From Bog-756 sp963776225 (GTDB taxonomy: Bacteria > Actinomycetota > Acidimicrobiia > Acidimicrobiales > RAAP-2), in NCBI GenBank assembly GCA_963776225.1, contig CAVZLL010000003.1, forward strand, positions 806,001 to 870,000: a stretch of DNA of 64,000 nucleotides, given 5' to 3'. The notes beneath the pieces are model-generated. The model made no database searches, had not been told where the DNA came from, and saw nothing but the letters and a program-made list of their open reading frames with translations. The translations under genes were made by a program, and so were the position numbers. How positions within the stretch are numbered: the first letter of the stretch is position 1; every line of letters begins with the position of its first letter. This document shows positions 8,854 through 18,900 of this stretch, in pieces.

Positions 8854-9624
8854 CTACCCCTTCGGCTTCCGCAGCAGTTCGAGACTGCCCCTGGTCCGGT
8901 CGTCCTGCCAGTGCTCGAGCACCGCTCGTTCGAGTCGCCGGGACCCGTCGTCGTCGAGGACGGCCAGCGCCGGTCGTCTGGTTGCCGACTTGGCGAGTGC
9001 GTAGGCCCTGGCGTCGTGCCCCGCCAGCTGGCGGGCCAGTGCGGTGGCCCCGGGTTGCAATTCGTCCGGGGAGAGGATCTGGTGCACGATCCCAAGGCGG
9101 CACGCCTGGTCCGCGTCGAGCAGGTCCGCGTCGAAGATCAACTGCTCCGCCCGCTCGCCGCAGGCGTGGCGGAGGAGCTCGACCGCGAAGACGGGGAACG
9201 ACACGCCCACCCGGAGCTCGGTGGCGCCGATCCGTGCGCCCTCCGCGATCACCCGCTTGTCACAGGCGCACGCCAGGATGCACCCGCCCGCGATCGCCGG
9301 CCCGTTGATCGCCGCGACCGTCGGCTTGGGGAACCGGAACAGTTCGACCAGGGCGGTGTTCAACGACTCGAGGAGCACCCCGGTGCGGCTCCTCTCGTTG
9401 TCCAGGACTTCGCTCACGTTCAGCCCGGCCGAGAAGATCGAGCCCGCTCCGGTCACCACCAGGGCGCGGACCTCGGGGTCGTCCTCGCAGCGCCCGACAT
9501 ACGCGGCGATCTCACCGAGCGTCTCCACGTCGAGCGCGTTGACCTTGTCACTGGAGAGCGTCATCAACGCGATCCCGTCGACGGTCGCGCCGGTGATCCT
9601 GGTGAGTGGTCCCGTACTCGTCAT
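8854..9624 (-). CDS. Enoyl-CoA hydratase/isomerase family protein
   Basis: A 256-residue crotonase-fold protein. The oxyanion-hole segments are FSAGLNVSEV and NGPAIAGGC. The second catalytic-glutamate region (TELRVGV) is changed from the usual GxPE pattern, so the exact reaction (hydration, isomerisation or hydrolysis) is uncertain. ATG at 9624 follows a GGAGGAA site on the minus strand; the open frame continues far upstream but only as shadow sequence. It lies back to back with the P450 gene at 9727, with about 100 bp between. Confidence 0.8.
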   Translation of the reverse strand: MTSTGPLTRITGATVDGIALMTLSSDKVNALDVETLGEIAAYVGRCEDDPEVRALVVTGAGSIFSAGLNVSEVLDNERSRTGVLLESLNTALVELFRFPKPTVAAINGPAIAGGCILACACDKRVIAEGARIGATELRVGVSFPVFAVELLRHACGERAEQLIFDADLLDADQACRLGIVHQILSPDELQPGATALARQLAGHDARAYALAKSATRRPALAVLDDDGSRRLERAVLEHWQDDRTRGSLELLRKPKG

Positions 9625-9726
9625 CCTCGGTTCCTCCCCGTTCGGCCCGCGGCTGGGGGCGGTGCGCCCTTGACCGACCAGCAGTTTAGTGTCACACTGC
9701 GACATGGAAGCAAGGGGAGGTGGGGA

Positions 9727-10923
9727 GTGACGGTCCAGAGCGGCAGCGATGTCTACTACGACCCGTACGACGTGGAGATCGACGCCGATCCGTACCCGGT
9801 CTTCCGCCGGCTCCGGGAGGAGGCGCCCCTCTACTACAACGAGGCCCACGACTTCTACGCCTTGAGCCGGTTCGCCGATGTCGAGCGTGGCTATCTCGAC
9901 CCGAAGACCTTCATCTCCGGGCGGGGCGGCATCATCGAGCTGATCAGGGCCAACATCGAGATGCCCTCGGGGGTGCTCATCTTCGAGGACCCCCCGGTCC
10001 ACACCATCCACCGGCGCCTGATGTCCCGGGTCTTCTCGCCGAACCGGGTTGCCGCCCTCGAGCCCCAGATCCGAGCCTTCTGCGTCAGCTGCCTCGACCC
10101 GTTGGTCGGAGCAACGGAGTTCGACTTCATCGCCGACCTCGGGGCCCAGATGCCCATGCGGGTCATCGGCATGCTGCTCGGCATCCCCGAGCAGGACCAG
10201 GAGGCCGTGCGGGACAAGGTCGACGCCAACCTCCGCACCGAGGCGGGCCAGCCCATGGAGGTGGGGGAGAAGATCGTCCCCACCGACATCTTCGCCGACT
10301 ACATCGACTGGCGGGTCGACCATCCGTCGGACGACATCATGACCGAGCTCCTCCAGGCGGAGTTCGAGGACGAGAACGGGACGGTGCGCAACCTGACCCG
10401 TGAGGAGCTCCTCACCTACATCAGCGTGATCACCGGTGCCGGCAACGAGACCACCGGCCGGCTCATCGGATGGAGCGGAAAGGTGCTGGCCGACCACCCC
10501 GACCAGCGGAAGGAGCTGGTCGGGGACCCGTCGCTCATCCCCGGTGCCATCGAGGAGCTCCTGCGCTTCGAGACCCCCGCACCCCACGCGGCGAGGTACG
10601 TCACCCGTGATGTCGAGCTCTACGACCGGACGGTTCCGGAGGGCAGCATCATGGTGCTCCTCCCCGGATCGGCCAACCACGACGATCGGCGTTTCCCGGA
10701 CGGAGACAGCTTCGACATCCACCGGAACGACGGAAAGCCGCTGACCTTCGGATACGGGATCCATCTCTGTCTGGGAGCGGCGTTGGCCCGCCTCGAGGGT
10801 CGGGTCGCCCTCGAGGAGGTCCTCACGCGGTTTCCGACCTGGGAGGTCGACATGGACCGGGCCAGGCTCGCCCCCACCTCGACGGTCCGAGGGTGGGAGA
10901 CGCTTCCGGTCTCCACCCCGTGA
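9727..10923 (+). CDS. Cytochrome P450 (first)
   Basis: A 398-residue soluble bacterial P450. The I-helix oxygen-binding motif is AGNETT, the K-helix ExxR is EELLR, and the haem loop FGYGIHLCLGAALAR carries the Cys ligand. The GTG at 9727 follows GGGGAGGTGGGG and gives the family-like N-terminus. It is clearly a paralogue of the P450 at 27620-28828: both begin with a DPYD...DxDPYP block and share long stretches. It heads a plus-strand run with an SDR, a TetR and a second P450, suggesting a monooxygenase step followed by alcohol oxidation. The substrate is unknown. Confidence 0.88.
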   Translation: MTVQSGSDVYYDPYDVEIDADPYPVFRRLREEAPLYYNEAHDFYALSRFADVERGYLDPKTFISGRGGIIELIRANIEMPSGVLIFEDPPVHTIHRRLMSRVFSPNRVAALEPQIRAFCVSCLDPLVGATEFDFIADLGAQMPMRVIGMLLGIPEQDQEAVRDKVDANLRTEAGQPMEVGEKIVPTDIFADYIDWRVDHPSDDIMTELLQAEFEDENGTVRNLTREELLTYISVITGAGNETTGRLIGWSGKVLADHPDQRKELVGDPSLIPGAIEELLRFETPAPHAARYVTRDVELYDRTVPEGSIMVLLPGSANHDDRRFPDGDSFDIHRNDGKPLTFGYGIHLCLGAALARLEGRVALEEVLTRFPTWEVDMDRARLAPTSTVRGWETLPVSTP

Positions 10924-10963
10924 ACGCCGCGAGCGGTCGACCGACCTCCAGCGAGGGCACCTG

Positions 10964-11704
10964 ATGGGCCTGCTCGACGGGAAGGTGGCCGTGATCACCG
11001 GCGCAGGGTCGGGGATGGCCAAGGCGTCGGTGAGGGTCTTCGTCCGGGAGGGCGCCACGGTGGTGGCGGCCGACATCAGCGGTGCCGAGCAGGACACCGC
11101 GGCCGAGGTCGGTGGGGACGTGCTTCCCGTGCACTGCGACGTCTCCAACGAAACCGACGTCGGAGCGATGATGGCCACGGCCGTCGAGGCGTTCGGACGG
11201 GTGGACGCCGTGCTCAACGTGGCCGGCATCGCCGATGGCTGCGCGCTCGCCGACCTGACCATGGAGTTCTACGACCGGCTGATGGACGTGGATCTGCGTG
11301 GGGTGATGCTCGGGATGAAACACGGCATCCGTACCATGCTCCCGACGGGCGGCGGGTCGATCGTCAACTGGTCCTCGGTCGGCGGGCTCAACGGCGCAGC
11401 GTTCACCAGCGTCTACCAAGCGGCCAAGCACGGGATCATCGGCGCCAGCAAGTCAGCGGCCATCGAGTACGGCACGCAGGGGATCCGGGTCAACACCATC
11501 TGCCCGGGGTTCATCCTCACCGAGATCATGGCCAAGGGCGCAGAGGACTTCATCCCCGACATCGCCGCCAAGGCCGCCCTCAACCGCGCCGGGCAACCGG
11601 ACGAGGTGGCCGAGGTCGGCGCCTTTCTGGCCTCCGACCGGGCCTCGTTCGTCACCGGTGCGGTCATTCCGGTCGATGGAGGTTGGTCAGCGAAGCTGGC
11701 GTAA
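10964..11704 (+). CDS. Short-chain dehydrogenase/reductase
   Basis: A 246-residue classical SDR: cofactor motif TGAGSGM near residue 12, NVAG strand motif, catalytic YQAAK, and a C-terminal PVDGGW. These NAD(P)-dependent enzymes oxidise secondary alcohols or reduce ketones. It begins 41 bp after the P450 stop and ends 4 bp before the TetR start, so all three are probably cotranscribed. Oxidising the alcohol made by the P450 is a reasonable inference. Confidence 0.87.
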   Translation: MGLLDGKVAVITGAGSGMAKASVRVFVREGATVVAADISGAEQDTAAEVGGDVLPVHCDVSNETDVGAMMATAVEAFGRVDAVLNVAGIADGCALADLTMEFYDRLMDVDLRGVMLGMKHGIRTMLPTGGGSIVNWSSVGGLNGAAFTSVYQAAKHGIIGASKSAAIEYGTQGIRVNTICPGFILTEIMAKGAEDFIPDIAAKAALNRAGQPDEVAEVGAFLASDRASFVTGAVIPVDGGWSAKLA

Positions 11705-11708
11705 CAGA

Positions 11709-12347
11709 ATGGACGCCGTGACCGCCACCGAGATACCGCCGACTGATCCACCGGGGCGACCCCCTCGACCCTACGACGGCACCCTCCGCCGCGAGCGGGC
11801 CGCGGAGACCCGGGAGCGGATCATCGCCGCCGGGTCCGAGCTCCTCCATCGCACGTCTGTCCGGGACTGGAAGAAGTTGACCGTCCGGGCGGTAGCCGAA
11901 CGGGCCGGCGTCAACGAGCGCACCGTCTACCGCTACTTCGGCAATGAGCGGGGGCTGCGCGATGCGGTGATGCGCTGGAACGAGCAGGAGGCCGGCATCG
12001 AGCTGGTCGGCATGCAGCTCGAAGACATCGCCAGGGTGGCGTCGCAGGTCTTCGAGCACGTCTCGCAGTATCCGAGGGAGCCGCGTCCACCACTCGACCC
12101 GACCCTGGTCGACGCCAACCAACGCCAGCGGGAGGCACTTCTCGCGGCCATCGCGGCGACGGCCGAGCAGTGGCCGGAAGAGGACAGGACCGTGGCGGCC
12201 GCCGTGTTCGACGTCCTGTGGAGCGTGGCCGCGTACGAGCGCCTGGTGGTCGACTGGCAGATCGATCACAAGCGGGCGATCGAGGGGATCTCCTGGGTCA
12301 TCGGGCTGGTCGAGGAGGCCGTCCGGGACGGTCGGGGGCCGAGATGA
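11709..12347 (+). CDS. TetR-family transcriptional regulator
   Basis: A 212-residue regulator with an N-terminal TetR helix-turn-helix (about residues 30-75: LTVRAVAERAGVNERTVYRYFG) and a helical ligand domain. It starts 4 bp after the SDR stop at an ATG, downstream of the first P450 and upstream of the second. Local autoregulation of this P450 run is likely but no operator was identified with confidence. Confidence 0.85.
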   Translation: MDAVTATEIPPTDPPGRPPRPYDGTLRRERAAETRERIIAAGSELLHRTSVRDWKKLTVRAVAERAGVNERTVYRYFGNERGLRDAVMRWNEQEAGIELVGMQLEDIARVASQVFEHVSQYPREPRPPLDPTLVDANQRQREALLAAIAATAEQWPEEDRTVAAAVFDVLWSVAAYERLVVDWQIDHKRAIEGISWVIGLVEEAVRDGRGPR

Positions 12348-12438
12348 CCCCGGTCGTCGGAGTCGACGCTCGACCGACCCACTCGATCGTCGTGCGCGTC
12401 CGGCCGGGGCGGCCACCCGCAACCACAGAGGAGCACCG

Positions 12439-13695
12439 TTGAGCGACGACCGGTTCGATTCCGTCGACTTCTTCCGCAGCAAGGACCTCGTCGACAACCC
12501 CTATCCCTACCTCGGGCACCTGCGGGAGCGGTGCCCGGTGGTCAAGGAGCCGTACCACGACGTCTACATGGTGACAGGGTACGAGGAGGCAATCGAGGTC
12601 TACCACGACACGGAGACCTTCTCGGCCTGCAACTCTGCCATCGGACCCTTCGCCAGGTTCCCGGTGCCCCTGGAAGGCGACGACGTCACCGAGATCATCG
12701 AGACCTACCGCGACGGCCTCCCCTTCGGTGACCAGCTGCCCACCTTCGACCCCCCCAAGCACACCGCCCAGCGCGGGCTCCTCATGCGGCTGATCACCCC
12801 GAAGCGCCTCAAGGAGAACGAAGCGTCGCTGCAGCGCCTGGCCGACGACCGGATCGACCGCTTCCACACCCGGGGCGAGTGCGAGTTCATCGGCGAGTAC
12901 GCCCAGCCCTACACCATGCTGGTCATCGCCGACCTGCTGGGTGTGCCGGAAGAGGACCATCCGGAGTTCCTCGAGAAGCTCGTGCACCACGACGCCCTGG
13001 AGATGACCCACAGCCCCCTCGAGTATCTCTACGAGAAGTTCACCGGCTACATCGAGGACCGGCGGCGCGAACCCCGGGACGACGTGATGACCGGGCTGGC
13101 CACCGCCACCTTCCCCGATGGCTCGCTGCCCCCGGTGGAGGACGTGATGAAGATCGCCTCCAATCTGTTCGCCGCCGGTCAGGAGACCACGGCCCGGTTG
13201 CTCGGCACCGCCCTCCAGACCCTGGGGGAGCGTCCGGAGCTCCAACAGCAGCTCCGTGACGACCGCAGCCTGGTCTCCCTCTTCATCGAGGAGACCCTTC
13301 GCCTCGAGCCTCCGATCAACGGCACCTTCCGCCTGGCGCGGACGCCGACCACGGTCCGGGACACCGAGATCCCGGCGGGCAGCACGGTCATGATCCTGCC
13401 CAGCGGGGCCAACCGTGACCCGCGTGAGTTCGGCGATCCCGACCAGCTGCGGCTCGACCGCGACAACAACCGCCAGCACCTCGCCTTCGGCCACGGGATC
13501 CACACCTGCGCGGGGGCCCCGCTGGCCCGGGCCGAGTCCAACGTCTCGCTGCAGGGCATCCTCGACCGGATGGGGGACATCCGCATCTCGGGGTCGCACC
13601 ACGGCCCGGCGGGCGCCCGTCACTGGGAGTACACCCCGACCTGGATGCTCCGGGGACACGACCGGCTCTACCTCGAGTTCACACCCATCGACTGA
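12439..13695 (+). CDS. Cytochrome P450 (second)
   Basis: A 418-residue P450 with AGQETT (I helix), EETLR (K helix) and FGHGIHTCAGAPLAR (haem-thiolate loop). It is less similar to the first and third P450s than they are to each other, so it probably acts on a different substrate or position. It starts at a TTG preceded by GAGGAG. It is followed by a convergent glyoxalase-fold gene and, at 14.3 kb, by a small ferredoxin gene that could feed it electrons. Confidence 0.87.
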   Translation: MSDDRFDSVDFFRSKDLVDNPYPYLGHLRERCPVVKEPYHDVYMVTGYEEAIEVYHDTETFSACNSAIGPFARFPVPLEGDDVTEIIETYRDGLPFGDQLPTFDPPKHTAQRGLLMRLITPKRLKENEASLQRLADDRIDRFHTRGECEFIGEYAQPYTMLVIADLLGVPEEDHPEFLEKLVHHDALEMTHSPLEYLYEKFTGYIEDRRREPRDDVMTGLATATFPDGSLPPVEDVMKIASNLFAAGQETTARLLGTALQTLGERPELQQQLRDDRSLVSLFIEETLRLEPPINGTFRLARTPTTVRDTEIPAGSTVMILPSGANRDPREFGDPDQLRLDRDNNRQHLAFGHGIHTCAGAPLARAESNVSLQGILDRMGDIRISGSHHGPAGARHWEYTPTWMLRGHDRLYLEFTPID

Positions 13696-13726
13696 GTCGA
13701 GGGGGCCAGACGACCCGCCGCTCGAG

Positions 13727-14149
13727 CTACGCCGAGCCGACCGGGGGATACCGGATGAACTCCAGCAGATTGCCGTCCGGGTCGCGTACGTACACGCTCG
13801 ACCCGGTGGTCCGACGGCCGCCCTCGCGCTCCGCAGGACCCTCGATGACGCTCGCGCCGGCCCGGTCGAGGAGTGCCAGGAGGGCTGCAGCCGATCCCTC
13901 CCACACCAGGCAGAGGTCGCCGCACGGGGGAACGGCGGCCGGTGCCCGCAGGTCGAAGCGGGCGTGCCACAGCTCGGGTCGGTGGAAGTTGACCATCTGT
14001 GTGCCGAGATGGACCTGGACCAGGTACTCGTTCTCGGTCACCTCGAGCCCGAGCGAGCGGTAGAAGCCGACCATGGCCGCTGTGTCCTGCATCGGGAGGG
14101 CGATGTGGTCGACGCCCGAGATGGCGCCGGTCTCCTGGTGGCCGTCCAT
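13727..14149 (-). CDS. Glyoxalase/dioxygenase (VOC) superfamily protein
   Basis: A 140-residue protein with the paired beta-alpha-beta-beta-beta units of the vicinal-oxygen-chelate fold. Likely metal ligands are the His of GVDHIALP near the start and the Glu of NLLEFI near the C-terminus; YVRDPDGN is the usual VOC motif before it. ATG at 14149 gives the normal family start. The reaction is unknown, though members include glyoxalases, epimerases and extradiol dioxygenases. Confidence 0.78.
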   Translation of the reverse strand: MDGHQETGAISGVDHIALPMQDTAAMVGFYRSLGLEVTENEYLVQVHLGTQMVNFHRPELWHARFDLRAPAAVPPCGDLCLVWEGSAAALLALLDRAGASVIEGPAEREGGRRTTGSSVYVRDPDGNLLEFIRYPPVGSA

Positions 14150-14333
14150 TCGGTTCCCCTGAGGGTCGGGTCGCCCGGACCGGGGTACCGGTCGGCGACG
14201 GGGGCGTCGGAAATGAGGTTCTCGCGAGGGGAGATTGCTGGTATCTTGCTCACGGTCCAGGAGCGATGCAACAGCGACGGCAACGGAGCCGGCCCCGGGG
14301 GCGGACCGGGGCAGATCGCGCGGAAGGGGATCG

Positions 14334-14528
14334 ATGCGGGTCGTCGTGAACATGAGCCAGTGTGAGAGCAACGGGCTCTGCATGGGCGCGGCGCCGCAGA
14401 TCTTCCTGCTCGACGACGACGATCAGCTGGTGGTCCTCGACGAGACGCCCGACGAATCGGCGCGGCCGAACGTCGAGGAAGCGGTCCGCCAGTGCCCGAA
14501 GCAGGCCATCTCGATCGAAGAGGACTGA
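14334..14528 (+). CDS. 3Fe-4S-type ferredoxin
   Basis: A 64-residue ferredoxin of the kind that donates electrons to actinobacterial P450s. Cysteines lie at 10, 16 and 54 (C-x5-C...CP). The position that is Cys in 4Fe-4S proteins is Asn13, predicting a 3Fe-4S cluster. A strong GGAAGGGG site precedes the ATG. It is the only ferredoxin in the window and no ferredoxin reductase is present, so it may serve all three P450s with a reductase encoded elsewhere. Confidence 0.85.
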   Translation: MRVVVNMSQCESNGLCMGAAPQIFLLDDDDQLVVLDETPDESARPNVEEAVRQCPKQAISIEED

Positions 14529-14562
14529 ATCGAGAGAGGATCGCCGGCGAGCGGTCCGACGG

Positions 14563-15072
14563 TCAGGCCTCGAAGTCTCCCACGCCTCGCCGGAGCTTCT
14601 TGATGATCCGCTGGAGGGCGTGGAGATCCCGGCTGTCGAGGCCCCCGAGCCCGAAGACGACGCCGTTGACCGCCTTGGTCGCCTCGAGGGCAAGCCGCCG
14701 GCCCTCCTCGTTGATCTCCGCCAGGGTGGTCCGGCCGTCGGTCGGGTGGGGGAGCCTGCGGACCAGGCCCTGACCCTCGAGCCGGTCGACGATGTTGGTG
14801 ACGCTGGCCGGGTGGATCATCAGACGCCGCCCCATGGTGCTGAGCGGCAGTGCACCACGGCGACTGAACAGGAGCAGGACCAGACCCTCGTAGCGGGCAA
14901 AGGTGAGCCCGAAGGGACGGAGCGCCCCGTCGACCGCGGCAAGGACGACCTGCTGCGCCCGCATGATCGAGGTTGCCGCGGCCATGGCGTCGCCGACCTC
15001 GGGATCCCATCGTTCCGACCATCTGCCCTTCGCCTCCTCGATGGGATCGAACGGAAGGGGGCGGGCGGCCAC
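14563..15072 (-). CDS. MarR-family transcriptional regulator
   Basis: A 169-residue winged-helix regulator. The recognition region and wing read LSTMGRRLMIHPASVTN...HPTDGRTT, matching MarR. I start at the GTG at 15072; a DPIEEAKGRW segment often seen before the first helix of such regulators follows. It is convergent with the ferredoxin gene and divergent from the BtuF-like gene about 95 bp away, so it may control the latter, itself, or a ligand-responsive catabolic gene. Confidence 0.82.
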   Translation of the reverse strand: MAARPLPFDPIEEAKGRWSERWDPEVGDAMAAATSIMRAQQVVLAAVDGALRPFGLTFARYEGLVLLLFSRRGALPLSTMGRRLMIHPASVTNIVDRLEGQGLVRRLPHPTDGRTTLAEINEEGRRLALEATKAVNGVVFGLGGLDSRDLHALQRIIKKLRRGVGDFEA

Positions 15073-15166
15073 GCACCGGAGGCTATCCGAGGAAGGCGAG
15101 CGTCCCGGAGAGGGACGCAGTGCGGTGTGCCGTGTTCGCGCCGGGCAGAGGTGCGATGATCCGCAG

Positions 15167-15944
15167 ATGGCGGTCATCGCAGACGACCTCGGAAGGCCGG
15201 TCGAGCCTCCCGCGCCGACCGGAGCGGCTGGTGTCGCTGGTCCCGTCGCTCACCGAAGCGCTGGCCACGACCGTTCCGGAGCTGCTGGTCGGAGCCACCG
15301 ACTGGTGCACGCACACCGCGGGCCTGGATCTGCCCCGGGTCCGGGGCACCAAGAACCCGGATCATGCTGCGATCGGCGAGCTCCGACCGGATCTGGTCGT
15401 CGCCAACCGGGAGGAGAACCGGCGGACCGACGTTGAGCGCCTGGAGCAGTCCGGCATCCGGGTCTGGGTGACGGAGATCGGCTCGCTCGACGAGGCGTTC
15501 GGCTCGCTCCGGCGCCTGTTCGGCGTGGTCTTGGAGATGGACGCGCCCCTGTGGTTGACCGATGCCGAGCGCGAGTGGGAAGGGCCACCCGAGCTCCCGC
15601 CGCGCCGGGCCCTGGCCCCGATCTGGCGCGACCCCTGGATGGCCATCGGCGCCGGTACGTTCGCCGGGGACCTCGTCGAACGGCTCGGGCTGGTCCACGT
15701 CCTCGCGGGCGCAGCGGACCGGTACCCGAAGGTCCAACTCACCGAGATGAAGGACCTCCGCCCCGAGCTCGTCCTCCTGCCGGACGAGCCCTATCCCTTC
15801 TCGGCGACGGACGGGCCCGACGCGTTCGCCGGGATCGCCACCGCGCTGGTCGAGGGTCGGGCACTGACCTGGTACGGACCCTCTCTGGTGACCGCCCGCC
15901 GCACGCTGATCGACGGGATCGCCGGGGTGCTCGACGGCCGATGA
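15167..15944 (+). CDS. BtuF-like helical-backbone metal receptor protein (frameshifted near start)
   Basis: Most of the protein matches the cobalamin/siderophore-binding (BtuF-like) fold: RLVSLVPSLTEALA, GATDWCTHTAG, a long linker helix and LRPELVLLPDEPYPF. No signal peptide is seen, as in cytoplasmic members of this family. The natural N-terminus starts at the ATG at 15167 (MAVIADDLGRPVE) and needs one base removed near 15206 to join the main frame. Without that correction the gene would start at 15156 with an unrelated leader. It ends 20 bp before the stop of the convergent B12-dependent mutase gene, so a link to cobalamin handling is tempting but inferred. Confidence 0.72.
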
Positions 15945-15963
15945 GCCGCTGCGACCGGCGCCG

Positions 15964-18900
15964 CTACACGTTCCGGCGGTAGGAGCCCCCCACCTCGAAC
16001 AGCGCGCCGGTGATCTCGCCGAGGGATGCGTGTCGCACGGTGGTCATCAGTTCGGCGAAGACGTTGCCTCCCTCGAGTGCCACCTGGCGCAACGCATCGA
16101 GCGCGGCCTCACCGTCGGTGGCGTGGCGGCGTGTGAAGTCCGTCAGCCTGTCGAGCTGCGCGCGCTTCTCCTCCTCGGTCGAACGGGCGAGCTCGATGGT
16201 CTCCGGAGCCGGTTCCCCGCCTGGTGCGAGGAAGGTGTTGACCCCCACGATTGGGAGCGATCCATCGTGCTTCTTCCGCTCGTAGTGCAGCGAGTCGTCC
16301 TGGATGCGCCCGCGCTGGTACCCACCCTCCATGGCACCGAGCACACCTCCGCGCTCGCTGATCCGGTCGAGCTCGGCGAGCACGGCCTCCTCGACCAGAT
16401 CGGTGAGCTCCTCGACGATGAAGCTCCCCTGGAGCGGGTTCTCGTTGACGGCCAGCCCCCATTCGGTGGTGATGATCATCTGGATGGCAAGGGCACGCCG
16501 CACCGAGTCGTCGGTCGGCGTGGTGACGGCTTCGTCGAAGGCGTTGGTGTGGAGGCTGTTGGCGTTGTCGTAGATGGCGCACAGCGCCTGGAGCGTCGTG
16601 CGGACGTCGTTGAAGGCCATCTCCTGGGCGTGCAGGGAACGACCGGAGGTCTGGATGTGGTACTTGAGCCGCTGCGAGCGCTCACCGCCGCCGTACCGCT
16701 CCTTCATCGCGATCGCCCATATCCGCCGGGCGACCCGGCCGATCACGGTGTACTCGGGATCCATCCCGTTGGAGAAGAAGAAGGAGAAGTTGGTGGCGAA
16801 GTCGTCGACGTCCATCCCGCGGGCCAGGTAGGACTCCACGTAGGTGAAGGCGTTGGCGAGGGTGAAGGCGAGCTGGGTGACCGGGTTCGCCCCTGCCTCG
16901 GCGATGTGGTATCCGGAGATCGAGACCGAGTAGAAGTTCCTGACCCGGTGCTCGATGAACCACTGCTGCATGTCGGCCATGACCCCGAGAGAGAACTCGG
17001 TGGAGAAGATGCAGGTGTTCTGGCCCTGGTCCTCCTTGAGGATGTCCGCCTGCACGGTCCCCCGGACCGTCCGGAGCACCTCGGCGCGGATCGCCGCGGT
17101 CTCGTCGTCGGTTGCCGGCCGCCCCTGCCCGGCCTCGAACCGCTCCAGGCGCTGATCGACGGCCGTGTTGAGGAACATGGCGAGGATGGTCGGTGCCGGC
17201 CCGTTGATGGTCATCGACACCGAGGTGGCCGGATCGCAGAGATCGAACCCCTCGAAGAGCGCCTTCATGTCGTCGAGCGTGGCGATGGATACCCCAGAGG
17301 TGCCGATCTTGCCCCGGATGTCCGGGCGCTCGTCCGGGTCGAAGCCGTAGAGGGTCACCGAGTCGAAGGCGATGGACAGCCGGGTGGACGACTGCCCGTC
17401 GGCCAGGAGGTGCAGGCGGCGGTTGGTCCGCACCGCGTCGCCCTCCCCGGCGAACATCCTCGCCGGTGCCTCCTCGGTCCGCTTGAACGGGAAGACGCCG
17501 GCGGTGAAGGGGAAATGTCCGGGCAGGTGCTCGGAGCGGAGCCAGCGGAGGAGCTCTCCGTGCTCGGTGAACCGGGGGAGTGCGACCCGGGGGATGCGTT
17601 GTCCCGAGAGCGAGGTGCGCCACAGCGACGGCCGGTCGTCCCCGTCCTCGGGGGGACCCTGGTCGAAGGTGAGGGACGCACGGAGGGTCTCCCACTCGCC
17701 GAGCAGGCGGCGCCCCTCGGGGTCCCGCCCGGCCGCGATCCCGTCGGCCAGGTCCCCGAGGCCGCCGAGGTCGATCCGGCGCTCCGCCCCGAGCGCGGCG
17801 ACCGCGTCGAGCTGCTGAGCAAGCCGGGCCTCGGCGGCCAGCCGCTCGGTCGTCCGATGGTACCCGCGGACCGAGGCGGAGACGTCCGCCAGGTAGCGGC
17901 TCCGCTCGGGCGGGACGATCGCGGAGGTGCGGGTCGATACCCGCACCGGCGTGACGGGGAGCAGGCCGCCCCCCGATCCGGAGAGGCCCTTGCCCCCCAG
18001 CTCGGTCTTGAGCCGATGGAAGAGGGCGGTGGTCCCGTCGTCGTTGAACCGCGAGGCGATCGTGCCGTACACCGGCTCGGCGACGCCTCCTCGATCATCC
18101 CGGTGGTCGCGTGACCACTGCCGGCAGACCTGGCGGAAGGCGTCATCGGCGCCGCGCCGGTCGAACTTGTTGATGGCCACGACATCGGCCAGCTCGAGCA
18201 TGTCGATCTTCTCGAGCTGCGAGGCGGCTCCGTACTCGGGCGTCATCACGTAGAGCGAGACGTCGGCGATCTCGGTCACGGCCGCATCGCCCTGTCCGAT
18301 TCCCGGTGTCTCGGCGATGATCAGATCGAAGCCGGCCACCGCGCAGGCGGCCAGGACCAGCGGGAAGTTGCGCGGGAGCTCGGACCCCGAGTGGCGGGTG
18401 GCCAGCGACCGGAAGAAGACGTTGCCCGAATGGATGGCGTTCATCCGGATCCGGTCGCCGAGCAGCGCACCCCCTCCCCGGCGGCGGGTGGGATCGACGG
18501 CCAGGACGGCGACGGACAGCTTGTCCTCCTGGTCGAGCCGGAACCGGCGGATCAGTTCATCGGTCAGGGAGGACTTGCCCGAACCTCCCGTTCCGGTGAC
18601 CCCGAGCACCGGTGCGACCGCCCGCTTCGATTCGCCGACCAGCGAACCGACCGTGGCCTCGTCGACGGTTCCCGCCTCGAGGCAGGTGATCCACCGGGCG
18701 AGGGACCGGTGGTCGCCGCCGCGGAGTGCGTCCAGCGACGGTGGTCCGTCAGCCGAGAGGTCGCGGTCGCACTCCTCGACGAGGAGGTTGATCATCTGCT
18801 CCAGGCCGAGACGCTGGCCGTCGGCGGGGGAGAAGATGCGCCGCACGCCGTGCGCCTGGAGCGCGTGGATCTCCTCGGCGACGATGACCCCGCCGCCCCC

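Noticed and set aside
16030..18114. 694-codon plus-strand frame opposite icmF
   Set aside because: Long antisense frames are expected in GC-rich DNA. The minus strand encodes a full-length, motif-complete mutase.
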